Assembly: GCA_038049695.1 (NCBI GenBank)
Contig: CP142458.1
Span: forward strand, 42,377,501-42,441,500
DNA from: Cinnamomum chago
Lineage: Eukaryota; Streptophyta; Magnoliopsida; Laurales; Lauraceae
Direction: 5' to 3'
Length of the DNA stretch: 64,000 nt
Part shown: positions 33,567-47,003 of the stretch, piece by piece
Layout of the letters: the number at the start of each line of letters is the position of its first letter
Numbering within the stretch: the stretch's first letter is position 1
Program-made: the position numbers and the translations under genes
Notes under the pieces: generated by a model
What the model was told of the DNA's origin: nothing
The model's database searches: none
The model's input: the letters and a program-made list of their open reading frames with translations, nothing else

Positions 33567-34146
33567 GAGGGGGAGTGTAAACCTTCATAGGAAGTATTAG
33601 TTGTGATCAAATTGACCCTAGGATTGCCTTTGAACCCTTAGAGACTTCTACCTCACATGATAGCCTGTTATGTATTTCATCTTCGATTTCATTTGTTAAC
33701 AGGTGCTACTAATGGTATTTTCCTTGTTTCATGTGTGTAGGTACCTTTGCAATTTAATGGCAAAGGGGGAGAAATTATGCAAGTTCTCAATAGGGTGAAG
33801 AGAATGTCCAAGCTTCCTAAGGGGAGAGTTGTGTATGATCTTCTACAAAGGGAGAGAATGCATAGCTTGCCAAAGGGAGAAAGAGGCATGGTCAAAGGGG
33901 GAGAGCTAATAGAAGAAAGAAAGCTTGGAAGCTAAAGAAGATGCTTGGATAAAGAGAGAAAGAAGAAAGAAAGCTTGAAGGTTGATCAAGCTCCAAGCAT
34001 CATGAAGATTGAAGTCCAAGAGCCCAAGCTTTGAGAAGAAGCATCCAAGAAGATTTCAAGACTTGTCCAGCTGAGGGGGAGCTGAAGACTTAGTGTGTAA
34101 TGTTCAGTGGTGAGTGAGTTTGCCATCAAATTGCAAAGGGGGAGAT
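33567..34146 (+). other. Multiple polypurine tracts (MPPT) at the 3' end of LARD internal 1
   Basis: Tracts at 33567-33575, 33762-33771, 33819-33828, 33847-33856, about 33872-33885, 33893-33904, 34073-34081 and the terminal 34135-34146, all GGGGGAG- or GGGAGA-like. Multiple PPTs are a described Sirevirus feature. The terminal one abuts LTR2. Confidence 0.8.
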
Positions 34147-36359
34147 TGTTAGGAATTTTGTAGATTGCAATTTGATGGATGCATTTTCATTCTAGCATCA
34201 TTTGATTTACACACTTGCATTGGTTTTAAATAAACTTGAAATCTTGTTTTATTCATGCATTGCTTTTAAGATTTGTAAAAGTATTGATTTATGCATGAAT
34301 TGTTTTTTAATCTTGGATGCATTTGATTTAGAAAAGAGTTTTCAAGAAATCAAGCAAGCCTTTGTTTTAAAAGTTTTGAATCTTTTTAGGCTTTTTATGT
34401 CATGTTTTAAAAACCATTAAAATCTTTAAAACATGTTTTCCAAGCTTGATTTAGTGGCCAAAAGGTCCCCCAAAGAAATAACTTTGAAATGTGCAAAAGT
34501 TGGAAATTTTGCAAAAAGGGGGCTGTCCCGGCAGTGTCGCCGGTCGACCGAGAGGCAGGTCTCGGTCGACCGAGACAACTGCAGGCAAAAATTGCCTGGG
34601 AGCACCAACGGTCAGAAATATGACCGTTGTGTGTTCTCGGTCGACCGAGGCCTGTTTGCCGGTCGACCGAGAACTAGCCGTTGGCCACTTTTCCCTATAA
34701 ATATGAGTTCTTTCCCTTGCCAAAAGTTGGGAATTTTTAACCCCTCCTTGAGAGGATTTGAGGCATATCAAAAGGGAAAAGAACCAAGGGATGAAGGGGA
34801 AGATTAGGAAAGCTAAAGCTTGGATTAATGAAGTTAAACCACCAAGTAGGCTCTTCCTTTCTTAATCATATGTTTGCATGCTCTTGTTTTATTTTTGGTA
34901 AATCATTTCTAGCATGTTAAACTATGTTTGTGTTGTGTCCTTAACATATTTTATGTTTTGAGTTGATTTATTGTTTTGGATACAACATCACATGATTCAA
35001 TCCAAGTAGTACTTGAATTGGTAAATCAAAGTAGATCATGTTAATGAAAGAACTTTGGTAAATCATATGTAACATGATCCATATACTTGGTTGAATCTTT
35101 GATTGTTGTTTTCCATCATAAGAACATCTCTCTCAAAACTAACTTATGTTTTGGATTCAACTTCTTTACAAATCATATGTTTTCATGTTTTGTTTTATCA
35201 TTGGTAAATCTTTGTAACATGTTAATCTATGATGTGTTGTATCCTTAGCATGTGTTATATTTTGAATAGATCTATTGTTTTGGATACATCACCATTGATT
35301 CATCAAAGTAGTACTTTATCTTTGGTAAATCTAAGTAGATCATGTTAATGAAATATGTAACATGATTCATATACTTTGTTGAATCATTGGTTGTTGTTTT
35401 TCCATCATAAGAAAATCTCTTTCAAATGTATCTTATGTTTTGGATTCAACATCATTACAAATCATATGTGTATTATTGTTTTTAAAGTATCAACTTGCTT
35501 TACTTTGATAGGTATATCATTTTCAAGTTGTCTTTATAATTACATATGATTTGTCCCCTTACTTCAATCAAATCTAATTTTATGTATTGAGCTTCATTGA
35601 TGATTTGATTGACATCCCTATGCATCACATGTTTAGAGCTAATCCATTTTATACAACTTGTGTAACTTTGATATCATTAACAAGTTGTTACTTTTAACAT
35701 GTGATTGCATTATATCCTCAATCATAAATGTTTTTGAGCTAAAACTTTCAAAAGCCTTAGGCATACATTTATGAGCTTTCATTTTAAAAATGATTGAGGA
35801 CATCACACACACACACTTCATTTGTTTTCATCTTTGCATTCATAGTGTGAGTGTGTATTTGTATTTCACTTCCATATCCGCCTATTTTAGAGGCAAATGT
35901 AATGAGCTAAAATGAATCTCCATCTAGTGTATTAAAGACACAACTTAGTGAGATAACCAACCTATGGTTGAAGAGGTTATTCCTTAGCCTATAAAAGCAT
36001 ATTGTATAGGTTGATGTTAAGCCTTGAAAAACATCAATGTAAAGGTTATTGCTTAGCCTTGGAAAGCATATTGTAAAGGTTATTGCTTAGCCTATTGAAA
36101 AGCATAAATAGTGGAAATCCGGTGGGGTGTTGGTTCACAAGCCGGTAGTGGATGTAGGCATTGAGGCCGAACCACTATAAATACTTGTGTGATGGTGCTT
36201 GCTTTGTGGTGATTGTTTTCTTTAAGCTTCCGCATTTTGTTTGATAATCATCACTTATGACTAGTTTGTTTTAAAGAAGTTAAAATTGTTAAAATTGGTC
36301 ATAAAAGAAGCTCACCCTATTCACCCCCCCTCTAGGGTTCGGATCCCCATGGACTTACA
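34147..36359 (+). repeat. LARD LTR2
   Basis: Same as LTR1 with one visible private change, G to C at 35982 (TGCTT to TCCTT in the first AGCCT hairpin). Confidence 0.93.
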
Positions 36360-39300
36360 AGTGGTATCAGAGCGGGTTACTCCATTTTAGGGCTTAACAA
36401 CCCGGAGTTGATCCTTGCTAGATTTGAACCCTAGTGTTGTGATTTAATTGCATATCTTTTTAAAGATTTCCACTATGTTTGAAAATGAATTTCCCTAGCC
36501 TCATTGCACCACTCTAAGACTTTTACAAGTTATATCTTCTAGAGTTGGTGAGTCCTCAAAGTGATCTCTCAAGGACACATTTTCAAGACCTTAGGTGTAT
36601 TTTCAAAGGTAGACTATTTGAGTAACCTTAAGGCCTTGATACCCCTAGACCAACCTATGCTTTTTAGTTATATCTTTTTGTTGGTCTTGTCACATTTGCA
36701 TTTTGTTTCTTTAAAGTCACATCTTTTAAAATGCAATATTTCTTTGTGATCATTTGATTTTGACTTCATGAACTTTTTTAGTTATATCTCATGGTTTTCA
36801 AAATCCCTTGATTGCAATACTTTCATGATGGATTTGCATGTTGTTCATTTAGTAATATCTCTTGTTGTGCATATCTAGTCATGATCAATTGATTGTGATT
36901 ACAAATGCTTTCATAGCTAGTTTTTCATGATCAATTGATGTTGGAAAATCATTTGATGTTTGTCATAGTTAGATCCTTTTTGGAAATCAAATGATTTGAA
37001 GCAACCTAAGTTTTCCATTGATTTACAAGTTATATCTCTTGATATGGAAAATTTGTAAGTGTCTATTGTTTTTACAAATTGAAAAACTTTACAATAGTAC
37101 ACTTCTTGTTTTTCAAAATCACTTGCTCTTAATTCTATAAATGATTCTTTGTTGGAATTTCATACATTGAAGTGATTTGAAAAACTTTGGAAAATGTTCT
37201 AAGCTCTATTAGTTATATTTATAGAAGCATTTTCCTTGAATTTATTTCCTTGTGCCTAATTATGATTGTATCTTTTGAAAGGAAATAATTTTTACAAACA
37301 ATTTGCATCTTTACTCATTGAGTTACATTCTTTATGCAAATTGATTTTGTTGTCTTACATTGCATGGTTGGATATGATTTCATTGATTTGCATGTTTGTG
37401 CCTAACTTGGTATATTCTCATTAATGCATGTTGATGAGTGTTTATGTGCTTTATAGTAAAATCTTGTATTTTAGCTTTTTAAGTACATATGTGATTTTAT
37501 GTGCTAAGTTCATTTGGTATAAACCTCATATCTTTTTCCATTGCATTGTAAGCTTAGTGCATTTGCTAAGAGTGGAGATGTTACATGATAGCTTAATGAA
37601 TCATTTTAGATGAATTGGAATTAAACCATTGTTCTTAATAGGTATATCCATTTATGTGGTCCATCTTCATCTTTATGTGATCCATGATGTCTCTCTAACT
37701 TCATACCTTCTTGTGCTTACATAGTTATATTCTTTATTGATGTTTGGTATGAGTTAGATCTTGAATGTTGATTGATCCTCTCTATGCAAATGTCAAATCG
37801 TTCTATGTATGGTTGTGGTATTGATTATATTTGTTGAAACCATACTAGAACTCTAATCCATCCTCTATGCCTTATAGTCATTTCTATTTGGATGGTTATG
37901 ATGTTGATTCATGTACTTTCTCTAAATGATGTTATTCATATACATGTTTCAACTTCATAGTAGTGTTCTTAATCATATGAAACTCTTTGAAACCCATGTC
38001 TCATATTTCTATATGTTTGATGGATATCCTAGATGTTGAATTCATATGATTTTGACACTTTGAAAATTGCATGCATTACCAAGTAATATCTTTTTGCATT
38101 GCAATTTATCTTGTTCATCACTATGCTCAATAGTCATATCCTTAAAAGTGATGAATATGCATTTATGATGATTGATGGAATTTTTGTCACATTCTTGCTC
38201 TTTATCATGTTATCAAATTCAATTGGATTCAATTGGTATAATGTTTGATTGATTTGATTTCTTGTGAATGTGATAAAACTTGTGTACATTGGATTGAACT
38301 TGATAAGTAATATGGTTGTTCCATGTCACACACCATTAGCATCATTATGCTCATGTTGCCACCTCTCTTTGCTCATATAGGTATATCTCATGACCACCAT
38401 GTTTATGTGTTCATAATATTGGTTGGTTATTAGTTGAGGTTGGCTTCATGTTTGAATTTCATTTCACTCTTTCATGCACCTTAATAAGTCATATTTATTG
38501 ATTGAATGAAATGATTTTCAAAATCTTACATAGCATATGATTTTCATAAGTAATATTGATTGATGCTATGTTTGAGTAAACCCCATATCATGGATAGCTC
38601 TAATTTGGATTTTTCCTAATAGGTATATTTTTAAATCCATTTTAGAGTGATTGATTTAAATAGTCATATCCTAAATCTCAATTGGTATTCTTTGTCTTTC
38701 CAATTGATATCCATGATGGCTTTTCCCATTAGACCTTGCTTTCTTTTGGCAATTTGATCATATGAGCTTGATAGTTAAATGAATCTAATCCTTTCTTTGA
38801 AGTTGACCCTCACTTGGTTAAACCATCTTCTTCTTGTACCTAATAGTTAAATCTTTGTCAAAAGTTTGACAAAAGAAGAGAATGGATTGAGGGGGAGTGT
38901 AAACCTTCATAGGAAGTATTAGTTGTGATCAAATTGACCCTAGGATTGCCTTTGAACCCTTAGAGACTTCTACCTCACATGATAGCCTGTTATGTATTTC
39001 ATCTTCGATTTCATTTGTTAACAGGTGCTACTAATGGTATTTTCCTTGTTTCATGTGTGTAGGTACCTTTGCAATTTAATGGCAAAGGGGGAGAAATTAT
39101 GCAAGTTCTCAATAGGGTGAAGAGAATGTCCAAGCTTCCTAAGGGGAGAGTTGTGTATGATCTTCTACAAAGGGAGAGAATGCATAGCTTGCCAAAGGGA
39201 GAAAGAGGCATGGTCAAAGGGGGAGAGCTAATAGAAGAAAGAAAGCTTGGAAGCTAAAGAAGATGCTTGGATAAAGAGAGAAAGAAGAAAGAAAGCTTGA

Positions 39301-39468
39301 AGGTTGATCAAGCTCCAAGCATCATGAAGATTGAAGTCCAAGAGCCCAAGCTTTGAGAAGAAGCATCCAAGAAGATTTCAAGACTTGTCCAGCTGAGGGG
39401 GAGCTGAAGACTTAGTGTGTAATGTTCAGTGGTGAGTGAGTTTGCCATCAAATTGCAAAGGGGGAGAT
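36360..39468 (+). mobile_element. LARD internal region 2 (non-coding)
   Basis: Copy of internal 1 at +5322, with PBS 36362-36373, stem-loop array 36507-38873 and terminal PPT 39457-39468. It shares C at 37716 with internal 1, where internals 3 and 4 have T. Confidence 0.92.
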
Positions 39469-41681
39469 TGTTAGGAATTTTGTAGATTGCAATTTGATGG
39501 ATGCATTTTCATTCTAGCATCATTTGATTTACACACTTGCATTGGTTTTAAATAAACTTGAAATCTTGTTTTATTCATGCATTGCTTTTAAGATTTGTAA
39601 AAGTATTGATTTATGCATGAATTGTTTTTTAATCTTGGATGCATTTGATTTAGAAAAGAGTTTTCAAGAAATCAAGCAAGCCTTTGTTTTAAAAGTTTTG
39701 AATCTTTTTAGGCTTTTTATGTCATGTTTTAAAAACCATTAAAATCTTTAAAACATGTTTTCCAAGCTTGATTTAGTGGCCAAAAGGTCCCCCAAAGAAA
39801 TAACTTTGAAATGTGCAAAAGTTGGAAATTTTGCAAAAAGGGGGCTGTCCCGGCAGTGTCGCCGGTCGACCGAGAGGCAGGTCTCGGTCGACCGAGACAA
39901 CTGCAGGCAAAAATTGCCTGGGAGCACCAACGGTCAGAAATATGACCGTTGTGTGTTCTCGGTCGACCGAGGCCTGTTTGCCGGTCGACCGAGAACTAGC
40001 CGTTGGCCACTTTTCCCTATAAATATGAGTTCTTTCCCTTGCCAAAAGTTGGGAATTTTTAACCCCTCCTTGAGAGGATTTGAGGCATATCAAAAGGGAA
40101 AAGAACCAAGGGATGAAGGGGAAGATTAGGAAAGCTAAAGCTTGGATTAATGAAGTTAAACCACCAAGTAGGCTCTTCCTTTCTTAATCATATGTTTGCA
40201 TGCTCTTGTTTTATTTTTGGTAAATCATTTCTAGCATGTTAAACTATGTTTGTGTTGTGTCCTTAACATATTTTATGTTTTGAGTTGATTTATTGTTTTG
40301 GATACAACATCACATGATTCAATCCAAGTAGTACTTGAATTGGTAAATCAAAGTAGATCATGTTAATGAAAGAACTTTGGTAAATCATATGTAACATGAT
40401 CCATATACTTGGTTGAATCTTTGATTGTTGTTTTCCATCATAAGAACATCTCTCTCAAAACTAACTTATGTTTTGGATTCAACTTCTTTACAAATCATAT
40501 GTTTTCATGTTTTGTTTTATCATTGGTAAATCTTTGTAACATGTTAATCTATGATGTGTTGTATCCTTAGCATGTGTTATATTTTGAATAGATCTATTGT
40601 TTTGGATACATCACCATTGATTCATCAAAGTAGTACTTTATCTTTGGTAAATCTAAGTAGATCATGTTAATGAAATATGTAACATGATTCATATACTTTG
40701 TTGAATCATTGGTTGTTGTTTTTCCATCATAAGAAAATCTCTTTCAAATGTATCTTATGTTTTGGATTCAACATCATTACAAATCATATGTGTATTATTG
40801 TTTTTAAAGTATCAACTTGCTTTACTTTGATAGGTATATCATTTTCAAGTTGTCTTTATAATTACATATGATTTGTCCCCTTACTTCAATCAAATCTAAT
40901 TTTATGTATTGAGCTTCATTGATGATTTGATTGACATCCCTATGCATCACATGTTTAGAGCTAATCCATTTTATACAACTTGTGTAACTTTGATATCATT
41001 AACAAGTTGTTACTTTTAACATGTGATTGCATTATATCCTCAATCATAAATGTTTTTGAGCTAAAACTTTCAAAAGCCTTAGGCATACATTTATGAGCTT
41101 TCATTTTAAAAATGATTGAGGACATCACACACACACACTTCATTTGTTTTCATCTTTGCATTCATAGTGTGAGTGTGTATTTGTATTTCACTTCCATATC
41201 CGCCTATTTTAGAGGCAAATGTAATGAGCTAAAATGAATCTCCATCTAGTGTATTAAAGACACAACTTAGTGAGATAACCAACCTATGGTTGAAGAGGTT
41301 ATTGCTTAGCCTATAAAAGCATATTGTATAGGTTGATGTTAAGCCTTGAAAAACATCAATGTAAAGGTTATTGCTTAGCCTTGGAAAGCATATTGTAAAG
41401 GTTATTGCTTAGCCTATTGAAAAGCATAAATAGTGGAAATCCGGTGGGGTGTTGGTTCACAAGCCGGTAGTGGATGTAGGCATTGAGGCCGAACCACTAT
41501 AAATACTTGTGTGATGGTGCTTGCTTTGTGGTGATTGTTTTCTTTAAGCTTCCGCATTTTGTTTGATAATCATCACTTATGACTAGTTTGTTTTAAAGAA
41601 GTTAAAATTGTTAAAATTGGTCATAAAAGAAGCTCACCCTATTCACCCCCCCTCTAGGGTTCGGATCCCCATGGACTTACA
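39469..41681 (+). repeat. LARD LTR3
   Basis: Copy at +10644 of LTR1. I see no difference from LTR1 in the stretches compared. Confidence 0.93.
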
Positions 41682-44600
41682 AGTGGTATCAGAGCGGGTT
41701 ACTCCATTTTAGGGCTTAACAACCCGGAGTTGATCCTTGCTAGATTTGAACCCTAGTGTTGTGATTTAATTGCATATCTTTTTAAAGATTTCCACTATGT
41801 TTGAAAATGAATTTCCCTAGCCTCATTGCACCACTCTAAGACTTTTACAAGTTATATCTTCTAGAGTTGGTGAGTCCTCAAAGTGATCTCTCAAGGACAC
41901 ATTTTCAAGACCTTAGGTGTATTTTCAAAGGTAGACTATTTGAGTAACCTTAAGGCCTTGATACCCCTAGACCAACCTATGCTTTTTAGTTATATCTTTT
42001 TGTTGGTCTTGTCACATTTGCATTTTGTTTCTTTAAAGTCACATCTTTTAAAATGCAATATTTCTTTGTGATCATTTGATTTTGACTTCATGAACTTTTT
42101 TAGTTATATCTCATGGTTTTCAAAATCCCTTGATTGCAATACTTTCATGATGGATTTGCATGTTGTTCATTTAGTAATATCTCTTGTTGTGCATATCTAG
42201 TCATGATCAATTGATTGTGATTACAAATGCTTTCATAGCTAGTTTTTCATGATCAATTGATGTTGGAAAATCATTTGATGTTTGTCATAGTTAGATCCTT
42301 TTTGGAAATCAAATGATTTGAAGCAACCTAAGTTTTCCATTGATTTACAAGTTATATCTCTTGATATGGAAAATTTGTAAGTGTCTATTGTTTTTACAAA
42401 TTGAAAAACTTTACAATAGTACACTTCTTGTTTTTCAAAATCACTTGCTCTTAATTCTATAAATGATTCTTTGTTGGAATTTCATACATTGAAGTGATTT
42501 GAAAAACTTTGGAAAATGTTCTAAGCTCTATTAGTTATATTTATAGAAGCATTTTCCTTGAATTTATTTCCTTGTGCCTAATTATGATTGTATCTTTTGA
42601 AAGGAAATAATTTTTACAAACAATTTGCATCTTTACTCATTGAGTTACATTCTTTATGCAAATTGATTTTGTTGTCTTACATTGCATGGTTGGATATGAT
42701 TTCATTGATTTGCATGTTTGTGCCTAACTTGGTATATTCTCATTAATGCATGTTGATGAGTGTTTATGTGCTTTATAGTAAAATCTTGTATTTTAGCTTT
42801 TTAAGTACATATGTGATTTTATGTGCTAAGTTCATTTGGTATAAACCTCATATCTTTTTCCATTGCATTGTAAGCTTAGTGCATTTGCTAAGAGTGGAGA
42901 TGTTACATGATAGCTTAATGAATCATTTTAGATGAATTGGAATTAAACCATTGTTCTTAATAGGTATATCCATTTATGTGGTCCATCTTCATCTTTATGT
43001 GATCCATGATGTCTCTCTAACTTCATACCTTCTTGTGTTTACATAGTTATATTCTTTATTGATGTTTGGTATGAGTTAGATCTTGAATGTTGATTGATCC
43101 TCTCTATGCAAATGTCAAATCGTTCTATGTATGGTTGTGGTATTGATTATATTTGTTGAAACCATACTAGAACTCTAATCCATCCTCTATGCCTTATAGT
43201 CATTTCTATTTGGATGGTTATGATGTTGATTCATGTACTTTCTCTAAATGATGTTATTCATATACATGTTTCAACTTCATAGTAGTGTTCTTAATCATAT
43301 GAAACTCTTTGAAACCCATGTCTCATATTTCTATATGTTTGATGGATATCCTAGATGTTGAATTCATATGATTTTGACACTTTGAAAATTGCATGCATTA
43401 CCAAGTAATATCTTTTTGCATTGCAATTTATCTTGTTCATCACTATGCTCAATAGTCATATCCTTAAAAGTGATGAATATGCATTTATGATGATTGATGG
43501 AATTTTTGTCACATTCTTGCTCTTTATCATGTTATCAAATTCAATTGGATTCAATTGGTATAATGTTTGATTGATTTGATTTCTTGTGAATGTGATAAAA
43601 CTTGTGTACATTGGATTGAACTTGATAAGTAATATGGTTGTTCCATGTCACACACCATTAGCATCATTATGCTCATGTTGCCACCTCTCTTTGCTCATAT
43701 AGGTATATCTCATGACCACCATGTTTATGTGTTCATAATATTGGTTGGTTATTAGTTGAGGTTGGCTTCATGTTTGAATTTCATTTCACTCTTTCATGCA
43801 CCTTAATAAGTCATATTTATTGATTGAATGAAATGATTTTCAAAATCTTACATAGCATATGATTTTCATAAGTAATATTGATTGATGCTATGTTTGAGTA
43901 AACCCCATATCATGGATAGCTCTAATTTGGATTTTTCCTAATAGGTATATTTTTAAATCCATTTTAGAGTGATTGATTTAAATAGTCATATCCTAAATCT
44001 CAATTGGTATTCTTTGTCTTTCCAATTGATATCCATGATGGCTTTTCCCATTAGACCTTGCTTTCTTTTGGCAATTTGATCATATGAGCTTGATAGTTAA
44101 ATGAATCTAATCCTTTCTTTGAAGTTGACCCTCACTTGGTTAAACCATCTTCTTCTTGTACCTAATAGTTAAATCTTTGTCAAAAGTTTGACAAAAGAAG
44201 AGAATGGATTGAGGGGGAGTGTAAACCTTCATAGGAAGTATTAGTTGTGATCAAATTGACCCTAGGATTGCCTTTGAACCCTTAGAGACTTCTACCTCAC
44301 ATGATAGCCTGTTATGTATTTCATCTTCGATTTCATTTGTTAACAGGTGCTACTAATGGTATTTTCCTTGTTTCATGTGTGTAGGTACCTTTGCAATTTA
44401 ATGGCAAAGGGGGAGAAATTATGCAAGTTCTCAATAGGGTGAAGAGAATGTCCAAGCTTCCTAAGGGGAGAGTTGTGTATGATCTTCTACAAAGGGAGAG
44501 AATGCATAGCTTGCCAAAGGGAGAAAGAGGCATGGTCAAAGGGGGAGAGCTAATAGAAGAAAGAAAGCTTGGAAGCTAAAGAAGATGCTTGGATAAAGAG

Positions 44601-44790
44601 AGAAAGAAGAAAGAAAGCTTGAAGGTTGATCAAGCTCCAAGCATCATGAAGATTGAAGTCCAAGAGCCCAAGCTTTGAGAAGAAGCATCCAAGAAGATTT
44701 CAAGACTTGTCCAGCTGAGGGGGAGCTGAAGACTTAGTGTGTAATGTTCAGTGGTGAGTGAGTTTGCCATCAAATTGCAAAGGGGGAGAT
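41682..44790 (+). mobile_element. LARD internal region 3 (non-coding)
   Basis: Copy at +10644, with PBS 41684-41695 and stem-loop array 41829-44195. T at 43038 is shared with internal 4 only. Confidence 0.92.
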
Positions 44791-47003
44791 TGTTAGGAAT
44801 TTTGTAGATTGCAATTTGATGGATGCATTTTCATTCTAGCATCATTTGATTTACACACTTGCATTGGTTTTAAATAAACTTGAAATCTTGTTTTATTCAT
44901 GCATTGCTTTTAAGATTTGTAAAAGTATTGATTTATGCATGAATTGTTTTTTAATCTTGGATGCATTTGATTTAGAAAAGAGTTTTCAAGAAATCAAGCA
45001 AGCCTTTGTTTTAAAAGTTTTGAATCTTTTTAGGCTTTTTATGTCATGTTTTAAAAACCATTAAAATCTTTAAAACATGTTTTCCAAGCTTGATTTAGTG
45101 GCCAAAAGGTCCCCCAAAGAAATAACTTTGAAATGTGCAAAAGTTGGAAATTTTGCAAAAAGGGGGCTGTCCCGGCAGTGTCGCCGGTCGACCGAGAGGC
45201 AGGTCTCGGTCGACCGAGACAACTGCAGGCAAAAATTGCCTGGGAGCACCAACGGTCAGAAATATGACCGTTGTGTGTTCTCGGTCGACCGAGGCCTGTT
45301 TGCCGGTCGACCGAGAACTAGCCGTTGGCCACTTTTCCCTATAAATATGAGTTCTTTCCCTTGCCAAAAGTTGGGAATTTTTAACCCCTCCTTGAGAGGA
45401 TTTGAGGCATATCAAAAGGGAAAAGAACCAAGGGATGAAGGGGAAGATTAGGAAAGCTAAAGCTTGGATTAATGAAGTTAAACCACCAAGTAGGCTCTTC
45501 CTTTCTTAATCATATGTTTGCATGCTCTTGTTTTATTTTTGGTAAATCATTTCTAGCATGTTAAACTATGTTTGTGTTGTGTCCTTAACATATTTTATGT
45601 TTTGAGTTGATTTATTGTTTTGGATACAACATCACATGATTCAATCCAAGTAGTACTTGAATTGGTAAATCAAAGTAGATCATGTTAATGAAAGAACTTT
45701 GGTAAATCATATGTAACATGATCCATATACTTGGTTGAATCTTTGATTGTTGTTTTCCATCATAAGAACATCTCTCTCAAAACTAACTTATGTTTTGGAT
45801 TCAACTTCTTTACAAATCATATGTTTTCATGTTTTGTTTTATCATTGGTAAATCTTTGTAACATGTTAATCTATGATGTGTTGTATCCTTAGCATGTGTT
45901 ATATTTTGAATAGATCTATTGTTTTGGATACATCACCATTGATTCATCAAAGTAGTACTTTATCTTTGGTAAATCTAAGTAGATCATGTTAATGAAATAT
46001 GTAACATGATTCATATACTTTGTTGAATCATTGGTTGTTGTTTTTCCATCATAAGAAAATCTCTTTCAAATGTATCTTATGTTTTGGATTCAACATCATT
46101 ACAAATCATATGTGTATTATTGTTTTTAAAGTATCAACTTGCTTTACTTTGATAGGTATATCATTTTCAAGTTGTCTTTATAATTACATATGATTTGTCC
46201 CCTTACTTCAATCAAATCTAATTTTATGTATTGAGCTTCATTGATGATTTGATTGACATCCCTATGCATCACATGTTTAGAGCTAATCCATTTTATACAA
46301 CTTGTGTAACTTTGATATCATTAACAAGTTGTTACTTTTAACATGTGATTGCATTATATCCTCAATCATAAATGTTTTTGAGCTAAAACTTTCAAAAGCC
46401 TTAGGCATACATTTATGAGCTTTCATTTTAAAAATGATTGAGGACATCACACACACACACTTCATTTGTTTTCATCTTTGCATTCATAGTGTGAGTGTGT
46501 ATTTGTATTTCACTTCCATATCCGCCTATTTTAGAGGCAAATGTAATGAGCTAAAATGAATCTCCATCTAGTGTATTAAAGACACAACTTAGTGAGATAA
46601 CCAACCTATGGTTGAAGAGGTTATTGCTTAGCCTATAAAAGCATATTGTATAGGTTGATGTTAAGCCTTGAAAAACATCAATGTAAAGGTTATTGCTTAG
46701 CCTTGGAAAGCATATTGTAAAGGTTATTGCTTAGCCTATTGAAAAGCATAAATAGTGGAAATCCGGTGGGGTGTTGGTTCACAAGCCGGTAGTGGATGTA
46801 GGCATTGAGGCCGAACCACTATAAATACTTGTGTGATGGTGCTTGCTTTGTGGTGATTGTTTTCTTTAAGCTTCCGCATTTTGTTTGATAATCATCACTT
46901 ATGACTAGTTTGTTTTAAAGAAGTTAAAATTGTTAAAATTGGTCATAAAAGAAGCTCACCCTATTCACCCCCCCTCTAGGGTTCGGATCCCCATGGACTT
47001 ACA
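44791..47003 (+). repeat. LARD LTR4
   Basis: Copy at +15966 of LTR1, no private change noticed. Confidence 0.93.

Larger units (their letters stand above)
31038..34146 (+). mobile_element. LARD internal region 1 (3109 bp, non-coding)
   Basis: Begins with PBS TGGTATCAGAGC at 31040-31051 and ends with the PPT at 34135-34146. There is no reading frame longer than about 70 codons and none with gag or pol motifs. Positions 31185-33551 are a stem-loop array (separate entry). Positions 33567-34146 carry at least eight purine tracts. Small frames repeat unchanged in all four internal copies and show no protein signature. Confidence 0.92.

Noticed and set aside
41141-41160. Short AC dinucleotide run in each array LTR as a regulatory microsatellite
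   Set aside because: Too short (about six repeats) to support any claim; useful only as a variant marker (2 bp shorter in LTR5).
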